Shown here piece after piece: positions 51,729 through 59,702 of a stretch of DNA of 64,000 bases. Under the pieces are notes generated by a model. That model saw only the letters and a program-made list of their open reading frames with translations. It did not search any database and had not been told where the DNA came from. The DNA lies in the NCBI GenBank assembly GCA_965140395.1, contig OZ223206.1, positions 1-64,000 on the forward strand. Reading direction: 5' to 3'. Position 1 is the stretch's first letter; each line of letters begins with the position of its first letter. The translations under genes and the position numbers were made by a program. The DNA comes from Parvibaculum sp002684405. GTDB taxonomy: Bacteria > Pseudomonadota > Alphaproteobacteria > Parvibaculales > Parvibaculaceae.

Positions 51729-52619
51729 TCACTCGATATTCTGGATCTGCTCGCGGAGCTGATCGATCACGGCTTTCAGGTCGAGCCCGATCCGCGTCAG
51801 GCTTACATCCGCCGCCTTGGAACACAGCGTATTCGCCTCGCGATTGAATTCCTGCGTCAGGAAGTCGAGGCGGCGTCCTTTCGGATCCTTGCCGGTGAGC
51901 AGCTCCCTCGCCTGTTCCACATGAGCGATCAGGCGGTCGAGCTCTTCGCGGATATCGGCCTTGGTCGCAAGCAGGGCCGCCTCATGCGCAAGGCGGTCTT
52001 CGGCAATGCCGCTATTGCCGTCGAGCAGTTCATGGATTTGCGCGGCCAGCCGGTCGCGAATGGCGTGCGGGCTCGCTGCGGGCGCGGCGGCGGCGTCCTT
52101 CGTCAGCCGTTCGATCTCATCGATCTGGGCGGAGACAAGCGCCTCGAGCTTCAGCCCCTCTTCCGAGCGTGCCATGGCGAGAGCGGAGGCCGCCTCCTCG
52201 AAGGATTTCACCAGCGCCGCCTCCAGCGCCGCTTTTTCTTCCGGGTCGGTTTCCGAGGCATCGCCGGTTTCCAGCACGCCCCGGAGCGCCAGAATGCCTT
52301 CCGGGCGGGGCGGTTGCGTCTCGCAGATGCCCTGCACTTCCTTGAGCGCGTCGACGACCACGGCCAGCGCCTCGCGATTGAGCCGCAGCGGCGCGGGCGT
52401 CGCGCTCTGGTCTATCGAGAGCGATGCCTGACAATTGCCGCGCTTGATATGCTTGCCCAGCGCCTCGCGCAGGCGCGCCTCCAGCCCGTCGATACCGGGC
52501 GGCAGGCGGAACCGGCAGTCGAACGACTTGCCGTTCACGCTGCGCAGTTCCCAGTGCCAGCGCATGTCGCCCAGCGCACCGTCTGCGCGGGCAAAGCCTG
52601 TCATGGAGTTGAGCGACAT
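51729..52619 (-). CDS. yicC: YicC-family endoribonuclease
   Basis: 296 residues. N-terminal MSLNSMTGFARADG with WELRSVNGKSFDCRFRLPPGIDGLEARLREALGKHIKRGN is the family signature; the C-terminal FLTQEFNREANTLCSKAADVSLTRIGLDLKAVIDQLREQIQNIE is diagnostic. YicC proteins are metal-dependent endoribonucleases acting on certain RNAs. The ATG at 52619 follows mltG by about 70 bases. Confidence 0.95.
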   Translation of the reverse strand: MSLNSMTGFARADGALGDMRWHWELRSVNGKSFDCRFRLPPGIDGLEARLREALGKHIKRGNCQASLSIDQSATPAPLRLNREALAVVVDALKEVQGICETQPPRPEGILALRGVLETGDASETDPEEKAALEAALVKSFEEAASALAMARSEEGLKLEALVSAQIDEIERLTKDAAAAPAASPHAIRDRLAAQIHELLDGNSGIAEDRLAHEAALLATKADIREELDRLIAHVEQARELLTGKDPKGRRLDFLTQEFNREANTLCSKAADVSLTRIGLDLKAVIDQLREQIQNIE

Positions 52620-52692
52620 CTGGGCCTCCGGGAATCGTGTCGGTCGGGGCCGCATCATAGCAGGCCCGACAATCGGTATGGGATCGCGAGGG

Positions 52693-53763
52693 CTAGTTGC
52701 CCTGTTTTCGGCGGCGCTCGCGCTCCACCTTGCGCCATTTGGCGACATTGCGGCGGTGCTGCGCCAGCGTGTCGGAGAAGACATGTCCTCCGGTGCCGTC
52801 CGCCACGAAATAGAGATGCTTGGTCTCGGGCGGATCCAGCACCGCGCGCAGCGACGCCTCCCCTGGATTGCAGATCGGCGTCGGCGGCAATCCGTCGATC
52901 ACATAGGTGTTGTAAGGCGTGGCCTTGGCGATCTCGCTGCGCCGAAGCGGACGGCCCAGCGGCCCCTTGCCGCCCACCAGCCCATAGATAATGGTCGGGT
53001 CGGACTGGAGGCGCATCGGCATTTTCAGCCGGTTCGTGAAGACGGAGGCAACCAGCGGGCGCTCTTCCGGCAGTCCCGTTTCCTTTTCCACGATAGAGGC
53101 GAGGATGACGGCCTCTTCCTTGGTTTTGACCGGCAGGTCTTTCGCCCGGCCCGCCCAGAGCTTGTCGATGAGCTTGTCATGCGCCTTGCGCATCCGCGCG
53201 ACGATCTCGGCGCGGGTAGTGCCCCGGGTGAAGCTGTAGGTTTCCGGCAGCAGCGAGCCTTCGGGCGGCGTCTCGGGCAGCTTGCCCTTCAGCACCGGGT
53301 CCTTCGCCACAATCGCCATGATCTGCTCGCTGGTCAGCCCTTCCGGCAGCGTGATCCGGTGCTGTATCGACTTGCCTGCGCGCAGAATGCCGACGATGGA
53401 GGCCATGCTGGCTTGGGCGGGAATTTCATACTCCCCGGCCTTCAGCGCGGCGTCCGCGCCCTCGAGCCTGACGCCGAGACGGAATATCATCTCGTCGGAA
53501 ATGGCCCCGGCGCCTTCCAGGCGGCCCGCGATATCGCGCACGCCGATACCTTTGGGCAGCATCACCACGACGGGCTTTTCCGCCGGGCCCGGGGCTTCGT
53601 ATTTCCATTTTCCATAGAGGAAAAAGCCGCCGGCCAGCAGCGCAACGAAGAGAGGCAGTCCGACCAGATGCCAGAGAATGAGTTTCATGAAGAAGCCGCG
53701 CGACGATGTCTGCGCGGCTTCCTTTGTCTCGTTCACTTCCGGCTTGTCGGTCGGCTCGCTCAA
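52693..53763 (-). CDS. mltG: Endolytic peptidoglycan transglycosylase MltG
   Basis: 356 residues, single N-terminal membrane helix (about 28-48) and a periplasmic YceG domain that cuts nascent glycan strands. Catalytic Glu is in VILASIVEKETGLPEER; SDPTIIYGL, TPYNTYVIDGLPPTPICNPGEASLRAVLDPP and FVADGTGGHVF are family motifs. The start is TTG at 53763, in a TTGA overlap with the fabF stop, with AAGAAGG about seven bases upstream. No alternative ATG precedes the membrane helix, so TTG is well supported. Confidence 0.95.
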   Translation of the reverse strand: MSEPTDKPEVNETKEAAQTSSRGFFMKLILWHLVGLPLFVALLAGGFFLYGKWKYEAPGPAEKPVVVMLPKGIGVRDIAGRLEGAGAISDEMIFRLGVRLEGADAALKAGEYEIPAQASMASIVGILRAGKSIQHRITLPEGLTSEQIMAIVAKDPVLKGKLPETPPEGSLLPETYSFTRGTTRAEIVARMRKAHDKLIDKLWAGRAKDLPVKTKEEAVILASIVEKETGLPEERPLVASVFTNRLKMPMRLQSDPTIIYGLVGGKGPLGRPLRRSEIAKATPYNTYVIDGLPPTPICNPGEASLRAVLDPPETKHLYFVADGTGGHVFSDTLAQHRRNVAKWRKVERERRRKQGN

Positions 53764-55016
53764 TCAGTCACCTTCTTCATGACGAGAGAGGCATTGGTTC
53801 CGCCAAAGCCGAAGGAATTGGACAGGGCGTAATTCACTTCCTTGTCCACGGCCTTTTTGGGCACCAGGTCGATTTCGGTTTCCACCGCCGGATTGTCGAG
53901 ATTGAGCGTCGGCGGCAGCTTGCTGTCGCGCATGGCCAGCAGGCAGAAGATCGCTTCCACCGCGCCCGCCGCGCCCAGCAGATGGCCGATGGACGATTTG
54001 GTGGACGACATCGACACCTTGCTCACCGCATTGCCGAGCAGGCGCGAGACGGCGCCAAGCTCAATCGTGTCGGCCATGGTCGAAGTGCCGTGTGCGTTCA
54101 CATAGTCGAGGTCGGAGGCGGTGATGCCGGCGCGCTTCAGCGCGGCCTGCATGGAGCGGAAGCCGCCATTGCCGTCTTCCGGCGGGGCGGTGATGTGATA
54201 GGCGTCGCCCGAGAGGCCATAGCCGACCACTTCGCCGTAAATCTTTGCGCCGCGCGCCTTGGCGTGTTCGTACTCTTCGAGCACCACCACGCCTGCGCCC
54301 TCGCCCATCACGAAGCCGTCGCGATCGGTGTCATAGGGGCGCGATGCCTTCGTCGGGTCGTCGTTGAAACCCGTGGACAGCGCACGGCAGGCGGCAAAGC
54401 CTGCAATGCCCATCCGGTTGATCGCCGATTCCGCGCCGCCCGCGACCATCACGTCGGCATCGTCCAGCGCGATGAGACGCGCCGCGTCGCCAATGGCGTG
54501 CGCCCCTGTCGAACAGGCGGTGACGACAGCGTGGTTCGGTCCCTTCAGCCCATGCTGAATGGAGACGTAGCCCGAAGCGAGATTGATAAGTCGTCCGGTG
54601 ATGAAGAACGGGCTCACGCGGCGCGGGCCCTTTTCTTTCAGCGTGATCGCCGTTTCGGCGATGCCTTCGAGGCCGCCGATGCCCGAGCCGATCATCGTGC
54701 CCGTGCGGCACTGATCTTCCTCGGTTTCCGGCTTCCAATCCGCATCCTGAAGCGCCTGCGTGGCGGCGGAGACGGCATAGACGATGAATTCGTCGACGCG
54801 CTTGGCTTCCTTGGGGTTCATCCAGTCATCCGGATTGAACGCCCCCTCGCCTTCGCGCGGTACCGGCATGGCAATCTTGCAGGGAAGATCGGAGACATCG
54901 AACTTGTCGATTTTCCGAGCGGCGGACTCGCCGTTGAGAATCCGTTTCCAGGTCGTCTCGGCGCCGCAACCAAGCGGCGAGACCATGCCCACACCAGTAA
55001 CGACGACACGTCTCAT
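53760..55016 (-). CDS. fabF: 3-oxoacyl-ACP synthase II
   Basis: 418-residue condensing enzyme for fatty acid elongation. Catalytic Cys in AVVTACSTGAHAIGDA, His in VNAHGTSTMAD and SIGHLLGAAGAVEAI; N-terminal MRRVVVTGVGMVSPLG. It follows acpP by 137 bases on the same strand, a region that contains a small CTTGTT/AACAAG hairpin (55056-55072). The mltG start overlaps its stop. Confidence 0.97.
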   Translation of the reverse strand: MRRVVVTGVGMVSPLGCGAETTWKRILNGESAARKIDKFDVSDLPCKIAMPVPREGEGAFNPDDWMNPKEAKRVDEFIVYAVSAATQALQDADWKPETEEDQCRTGTMIGSGIGGLEGIAETAITLKEKGPRRVSPFFITGRLINLASGYVSIQHGLKGPNHAVVTACSTGAHAIGDAARLIALDDADVMVAGGAESAINRMGIAGFAACRALSTGFNDDPTKASRPYDTDRDGFVMGEGAGVVVLEEYEHAKARGAKIYGEVVGYGLSGDAYHITAPPEDGNGGFRSMQAALKRAGITASDLDYVNAHGTSTMADTIELGAVSRLLGNAVSKVSMSSTKSSIGHLLGAAGAVEAIFCLLAMRDSKLPPTLNLDNPAVETEIDLVPKKAVDKEVNYALSNSFGFGGTNASLVMKKVTD

Positions 55017-55153
55017 ACGCTTCGAGCTCCCTTGCGCGACTTCGTTCCCACCCGGCTTGTTTCTTCAACAAGGCTCGGACGGGAGGGAAGTCTTCATAAT
55101 TCGCGGGGCCGGCCAGGCGTCATTCGTCGCCGGCCGGCCGCCACGAGAGGACT

Positions 55154-55393
55154 TTACGACTGGTTCGATTTAACGAACTCGATCGCATCCTTGACGGTCA
55201 GGATCTTCTCGGCGGCATCGTCCGGAATCTCCACGCCGAATTCTTCTTCAAACGCCATAACCAGTTCGACGTTGTCGAGGCTGTCTGCGCCCAGGTCGTC
55301 GATGAAGCTGGCGTTCTCGGTGACCTTGTCGGCATCGACACCAAGGTGTTCGACGACGATCTTCTTCAGGCGTTCCGCGATATCTTCACTCAT
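55154..55393 (-). CDS. acpP: Acyl carrier protein
   Basis: 79 residues. Ser38 in DLGADSLDNVEL is the phosphopantetheine site. Very acidic, family-typical helix III FGVEIPDDAAEKILTVKDAIEFV. ATG at 55393 has GAGGA eight bases upstream. It probably has its own promoter (55549-55578), reflecting its high expression. Confidence 0.98.
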   Translation of the reverse strand: MSEDIAERLKKIVVEHLGVDADKVTENASFIDDLGADSLDNVELVMAFEEEFGVEIPDDAAEKILTVKDAIEFVKSNQS

Positions 55394-55548
55394 TCTCAAG
55401 TCCTCAGATCGTTGTTTTGACCGGCCCCGGTCCCTGGCGGTTATACCCGCTTCGGACCCCGAGGATTGCTCGCGATCGAATTCGGCAGAAAATCGTCCCC
55501 CTTCTGGCCCAGAAAAGGGCCTGGCCGCAAGCCAAATCGACGGCCTAG

Positions 55549-55578
55549 GTATCACATATTTCCGCCATGTACCAGCAA
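55549..55578 (-). promoter_or_regulatory. Predicted promoter of acpP
   Basis: On the minus strand TTGCTG (55578-55573), 18-base spacer, TGATAC (55554-55549), about 155 bases before the acpP ATG. The spacing is acceptable and the fabG-acpP gap of 256 bases is large enough for a separate promoter. Confidence 0.4.
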
Positions 55579-55649
55579 GGGGTATTGCCGGTTACGCTAG
55601 GTTACACCCCTGAATTGCAACAGTTTTTCGGAGAACGGGATCTCCGGCT

Positions 55650-56387
55650 TCAGATCATGGCCATGCCGCCGTTCACATGAAGGGTCTGGCCCGTCACGTA
55701 AGCGGCTTCGTCGCTGGCGAGATAAACCGCGGCGGACGCGATCTCCTTGGCGTCGCCGAGACGAGCGGCGGGAATCGTCGCAAGAATTCGCGCCTTCTGG
55801 TCTTCGTTCAGCGCATCCGTCATGGCGGAGCCGATGAAGCCCGGCGCAATGCAGTTGGCGGTGATGTTACGGCTTGCGACTTCCTGCGCAATCGATTTGG
55901 TCATGCCGATCATGCCGGCCTTGGAGGCCGCGTAATTCGCCTGACCGGGATTGCCCGTCACGCCCACCACCGAGGTGATGCCGATGATGCGGCCCCAGCG
56001 ACGCTTCATCATGCCGCGCATGACACCGCGCGACAGGCGGAAGGCGGCAGTGAGGTTCACGCGCAGAACTTCTTCCCACTCTTCATCCTTCATGCGCATG
56101 AAGATGTTGTCGCGGGTGAGGCCTGCATTGTTGATGAGGATGTCCATGCCGCCCATGGCTTCTTCCGCCTGCTTGGGCAGCGCGTCCACCGCCTCGCCGT
56201 CGGAGAGATTGCAGGGCAGCACATGGGTGCGCTCGCCAAGCTCGGAAGCCAGGCCATCGAGCGCTTCCTTGCGCGTGCCGGACAGCGCCACGGTCGCGCC
56301 CTGCGCGTGCAGCGCCCGGGCAATCTCGGACCCGATGCCGCCGGAGGCGCCGGTCACGAGCGCGCTTTTACCGGTGAGGTCGAACAT
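55650..56387 (-). CDS. fabG: 3-oxoacyl-ACP reductase
   Basis: 245-residue NADPH-dependent short-chain dehydrogenase. Cofactor motif TGASGGIG, NNAGLTRDN, catalytic Ser in GRIIGITSVVGVTG and Tyr/Lys in YAASKAG, C-terminal YVTGQTLHVNGGMAMI. It lies 59 bases after fabD on the same strand. Confidence 0.97.
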   Translation of the reverse strand: MFDLTGKSALVTGASGGIGSEIARALHAQGATVALSGTRKEALDGLASELGERTHVLPCNLSDGEAVDALPKQAEEAMGGMDILINNAGLTRDNIFMRMKDEEWEEVLRVNLTAAFRLSRGVMRGMMKRRWGRIIGITSVVGVTGNPGQANYAASKAGMIGMTKSIAQEVASRNITANCIAPGFIGSAMTDALNEDQKARILATIPAARLGDAKEIASAAVYLASDEAAYVTGQTLHVNGGMAMI

Positions 56388-56446
56388 TCTCTCCCCTTTC
56401 GTCTCTTTCCCTGTGTGGGCGTACTTGTCTGTGTGAATATGGGCGC

Positions 56447-57388
56447 TCAGAGCGTCTTCAAAAAGGCCTCGACATCGGCGGGCGTACCGACGGCAGCCGT
56501 TCCGGCTTCCTTCGCGATACGTTTTGCCATGCCGGTCAATACCTTACCGGCGCCGACTTCAACGAGCTGCGTCACGCCCTGATCCACCATATAGAGAACG
56601 CTTTCGCGCCAGCGGACCATGCCCGTCACCTGCTCCACCAGCAGGTTGCGGATGGTCTCGGCATCGGCAACGCGCGAGGCCGTGACATTGGCGACCAGCG
56701 GCACGGCGGGCGCATTCATCTGCACCTCGGCGAGCGCCGCTTTCATTTCGTCGGCGGCGGGCTGCATCAGCGCGCAATGGAAAGGCGCGCTCACCGGCAG
56801 CAGCATGGCGCGCTTGGCGCCCTTGGTCTTGGCGATCTCGGCGGCGCGTTCGACGGCGGCCTTGGCGCCGGAGATCACGACCTGTCCCGGCGCATTGTCG
56901 TTCGCGGCCTGACAGACGTCGCCCTGCGCCGCTTCTTCGGCGACTTCCTTTGCCACATCGAAATCGAGGCCGAGCATGGCGGCCATCGCCCCCTCGCCCA
57001 CCGGCACGGCGCGCTGCATGGCCCGGCCGCGCAGCTTCAGCAGGCGCGCGGTATCGGCAATCGTGAAAGCCCCGGCGGCGGCCAGCGCGGAATATTCGCC
57101 CAGCGAATGGCCGGCGACGAAAGAGGCCTTGTCGGCCAGCGCGAAGCCGCCCTCGGCTTCCAGCGTCTTCATGGCCGCCAGGCTTACCGCCATCAGGGCG
57201 GGCTGTGCATTTTCGGTGAGGGTGAGTTCGTCCTCGGGGCCTTCCCACATCAGCTTGGTGAGGTTCTGGCCCAGCGCGTCGTTCACTTGCTCGAAGACTT
57301 CGCGGGCGGGTGCGAATGCCTCGGCAAGCTCCTTGCCCATGCCGACCGCCTGGGACCCTTGCCCCGGAAAGGTGAATGCGCGCGTCAT
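56447..57388 (-). CDS. fabD: Malonyl-CoA:ACP transacylase
   Basis: 313 residues. N-terminal TRAFTFPGQGSQAVGMGKEL; nucleophile Ser95 in GHSLGEYSA; catalytic His in PVSAPFHCALM. ATG at 57388 with a GGGAGC site; longer readings are not family-like. First gene of the minus-strand block fabD-fabG-acpP-fabF-mltG-yicC-gmk, divergent from clpS. Confidence 0.97.
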   Translation of the reverse strand: MTRAFTFPGQGSQAVGMGKELAEAFAPAREVFEQVNDALGQNLTKLMWEGPEDELTLTENAQPALMAVSLAAMKTLEAEGGFALADKASFVAGHSLGEYSALAAAGAFTIADTARLLKLRGRAMQRAVPVGEGAMAAMLGLDFDVAKEVAEEAAQGDVCQAANDNAPGQVVISGAKAAVERAAEIAKTKGAKRAMLLPVSAPFHCALMQPAADEMKAALAEVQMNAPAVPLVANVTASRVADAETIRNLLVEQVTGMVRWRESVLYMVDQGVTQLVEVGAGKVLTGMAKRIAKEAGTAAVGTPADVEAFLKTL

Positions 57389-57622
57389 CCCTGCTCCCGT
57401 CTCTATATCTGTTTTCCGTCCCGCCTGACCGGCCGGTTTCTGCGCGATGGCAGCGCCTGAAACGGCGCATCCCCCGCGAAGCGCCAAGAGATACCGGCAA
57501 AGAGACCCAAGTCAAGCAGCGCGCGGCAATTCCCGGCACGCGGATTGGACCGGAGGCGGCGATCGTGAGAAACTGCGTTCGTACTCTTTCGGATGTCCGT
57601 TGCCCGCAAGGAGTTCCTCAAG

Positions 57623-57928
57623 ATGAGCGATACCGACATCAAGCCCCGCCCCGGGACGAAACCCCGGACCCAGCGGCCGAAGCTCCACAAGGTCATTCTG
57701 GTCAATGACGACTTCACGCCGCGTGAATTCGTGGTGAAGGTTCTGATGGGCGAGTTCCGCATCGCCGAGGCGCAGGCCCATAAGGTGATGATTACCGCCC
57801 ATCAGAAGGGCTCCTGCGTGGTTTCGGTCTATCCGCAGGATGTGGCGGAAACCAAGGCGGCGCGGGCCACCGAAGCCGGCCAGCAGAAGGGCTATCCCCT
57901 GCTTTTCACGACCGAGCCCGAGGAATAG
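57623..57928 (+). CDS. clpS: ATP-dependent Clp protease adaptor ClpS
   Basis: 101-residue N-degron adaptor delivering substrates to ClpA. The core KLHKVILVNDDFTPREFVVKVL with the Asn-Asp-Asp pocket and the KVMITAHQKGSCVVSVYPQDVAETKA helix are typical. The ATG at 57623 has AAGGAG nine bases upstream; another in-frame ATG at 57593 lacks a site. clpA is not adjacent, unlike in many bacteria; Aat, which makes ClpS substrates, is at the start of the window. Confidence 0.94.
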   Translation: MSDTDIKPRPGTKPRTQRPKLHKVILVNDDFTPREFVVKVLMGEFRIAEAQAHKVMITAHQKGSCVVSVYPQDVAETKAARATEAGQQKGYPLLFTTEPEE

Positions 57929-57948
57929 GGCCATCGGCGCGAAAGCCC

Positions 57949-57976
57949 TTGCGTTGAAACGTCTTTTTTGTATATT
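57949..57976 (+). promoter_or_regulatory. Predicted promoter of the rpsF-rpsR-rplI operon
   Basis: TTGCGT (57949-57954), 16-base spacer, TATATT (57971-57976), directly after clpS. It would give a leader of about 190 bases before rpsF. Confidence 0.6.
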
Positions 57977-58016
57977 CCGCGCTTCCGAAGGCCCTGGTTG
58001 GAGGCTGAACGGCGCA

Positions 58017-58034
58017 CCGGCGGATTTCCGCCGG
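58017..58034 (+). promoter_or_regulatory. Leader hairpin upstream of rpsF
   Basis: Perfect seven-base stem CCGGCGG / CCGCCGG with an ATTT loop in the untranslated leader. It is a candidate part of an S6:S18 autoregulatory structure; the known motif has a conserved CCG bulge that I cannot confirm by eye. Confidence 0.35.
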
Positions 58035-58172
58035 CAGGACTGAAGCAGGTCCGGGCTCCGGTGTCTCCGCTTCTTTGGTGGTCCTTTCGAGCCTTTCTCC
58101 GCTGTTTGCGGCGTTTATCCAGGGCTCAAAGGGGGCTTTGCGCCGGGGCCGGATAAATATGAGGAAGGCTCT

Positions 58173-58637
58173 ATGGCTCTCTACGAGCATATTTTTATTG
58201 CGCGGCAGGACGTGTCGCAGCAGCAGGTCGAGCAGATGCTCGAACAGTACACCAACGTCATCAAGGAAAATGGCGGATCGGTCGGCAAGACCGAGTATTG
58301 GGGCCTGCGCAACCTCGCCTACAAGGTGAAGAAGAACCGCAAGGGTCACTACACGCTCATGAACATCGACGCCCCGCATGACGCGGTCGCGGAGATGGAG
58401 CGTCAGATGGGCCTCAGCGACGACGTGATCCGCTTCATGACGATCCGCGTCGAGGAACATGAAACCGAACCCTCCGCGGTCATGCAGAACCGTGGCGGGC
58501 GCGATCGCGACGACCGCCGTGGCGACCGCGGCCCGCGCCGTGACGACCGCGGCCCGCGCCGTGACGACGGTCCTCGCCGCGACGATGGCCCTCGCCGTGA
58601 AGAACGCAACGCCAATTCCGAAGGGGGTAATGCCTGA
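58173..58637 (+). CDS. rpsF: 30S ribosomal protein S6
   Basis: 154 residues. The S6 domain (MALYEHIFIARQDVSQQQVEQMLEQYTNVI to about residue 95) has the expected ferredoxin-like pattern. Beyond it is a 50-residue Arg/Asp-rich tail of near-repeats (GPRRDD and variants), encoded by 18- to 21-base DNA repeats. Such tails occur in alphaproteobacterial S6. It overlaps rpsR in TGATG. Confidence 0.97.
   Translation: MALYEHIFIARQDVSQQQVEQMLEQYTNVIKENGGSVGKTEYWGLRNLAYKVKKNRKGHYTLMNIDAPHDAVAEMERQMGLSDDVIRFMTIRVEEHETEPSAVMQNRGGRDRDDRRGDRGPRRDDRGPRRDDGPRRDDGPRREERNANSEGGNA
58530..58604 (+). repeat. Tandem 18/21-base repeats in the rpsF tail
   Basis: Four in-frame units beginning GGCCCGCGCCGTGACGAC or close variants at 58530, 58551, 58569 and 58587; the first unit is three bases longer. 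They encode the Gly-Pro-Arg-Arg-Asp-Asp motif. In-frame slippage could change the tail length. Confidence 0.8.
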
Positions 58638-58876
58638 TGAGCAGTGCACCGCAACGCCGGCCTTTCTTCCGCCGCCGCAAAACCTGCCCGTTCTCCGGCG
58701 CCAACGCCCCGAAGATCGACTACAAGGACACCAAGCTCCTGCAGCGTTATGTGTCCGAGCGCGGCAAGATCGTGCCGAGCCGTATCACCGCCGTATCGGC
58801 CAAGAAGCAGCGTGAACTCGCCCGTGCCATCAAGCGCGCGCGTTTCCTCGCCCTTCTGCCCTACGTGATTTCCTAA
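58637..58876 (+). CDS. rpsR: 30S ribosomal protein S18
   Basis: 79 residues, RNA-binding partner of S6. FFRRRKTCPFSGANAPKIDYKDTKLLQRYVSERGKIVPSRITAVSAKKQRELARAIKRARFLALLPY is the full S18 signature. Its ATG overlaps the rpsF TGA. Confidence 0.98.
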   Translation: MSSAPQRRPFFRRRKTCPFSGANAPKIDYKDTKLLQRYVSERGKIVPSRITAVSAKKQRELARAIKRARFLALLPYVIS

Positions 58877-58899
58877 TCCCGGCTGAAGGAGACGCCAAC

Positions 58900-59520
58900 A
58901 TGCAAGTCGTACTTCTGGAACGGGTGGAAAAACTCGGTCAGATGGGTGACGTCGTCAAAGTGAAAGACGGCTTCGCCCGCAATTTCCTGCTCCCGCGCGG
59001 CAAGGCGCTGCGCGCGACCAAGGACAACCTCAAGCGTTTCGAAGAGCAGCGTGCCCAGCTCGAGGCCCGCAATCTGGAGCTTCGCAAGGAAGCCGAACAG
59101 GTCTTCGAAAAGGTCAATGGCGAGAAGTTCATCGTCATCCGTCAGGCTGGTGACACCGGCATTCTGTACGGCTCGGTCAGCACCCGCGACATCTCCGATG
59201 CGATGACGGTCGGCGGGTTCTCGACGCACCGCAATCAGGTGCAGCTCGACAAGCCGATCAAGAATCTCGGCCTGCACGACGTTCGTGTCGTCCTCCACCC
59301 TGAAGTGGTCGCCACCGTCAGCGTGAATGTGGCCCGTTCGGAAGAAGAAGCCGAACGCCAGGCACGCGGCGAAGACGTCACCCAGACGCAGGACGATGAC
59401 GACGACATCGAGGCCGCGGAGTTCTTCGAAGACGAAGAACTGGCTCCGGACGAGGACGGTTCGGAAGAAGCCGAGGCCGATGCCGAGGCTGCTTCCGAAG
59501 AGGAAACGCCGGTCGGCTGA
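58900..59520 (+). CDS. rplI: 50S ribosomal protein L9 with acidic C-terminal extension
   Basis: 206 residues. The N domain VVLLERVEKLGQMGDVVKVKDGFARNFLLPRGKAL and C domain are normal to about residue 150; a further ~55 residues are strongly acidic (DDDDDIEAAEFFEDEELAPDEDGSEEAEADAEAASEEE). Standard L9 has about 150 residues; such tails are frequent in alphaproteobacteria. Closed by a clear terminator. Confidence 0.97.
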   Translation: MQVVLLERVEKLGQMGDVVKVKDGFARNFLLPRGKALRATKDNLKRFEEQRAQLEARNLELRKEAEQVFEKVNGEKFIVIRQAGDTGILYGSVSTRDISDAMTVGGFSTHRNQVQLDKPIKNLGLHDVRVVLHPEVVATVSVNVARSEEEAERQARGEDVTQTQDDDDDIEAAEFFEDEELAPDEDGSEEAEADAEAASEEETPVG

Positions 59521-59543
59521 TCTTCGGCAAGGCATTGAAAATC

Positions 59544-59577
59544 AAGGCGCTCCGGCATTGTCCGGGGCGCCTTTTTC
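59544..59577 (+). terminator. Rho-independent terminator of the rpsF operon
   Basis: 12-base-pair stem AAGGCGCTCCGG / CCGGGGCGCCTT (one G-T pair), six-base loop and T-rich tail, 23 bases after rplI. Confidence 0.9.
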
Positions 59578-59702
59578 TTTGGATAGTTGTCGCGCGATTG
59601 GACGAGTTACGAAGCTTTTTAGAACCACTCTTGCAAACAGCCGCCAATTCTTTTTTCATAGTTGGGCAAACGACCGGTTCACCACTCGATTGAGGGGGTA
59701 CC

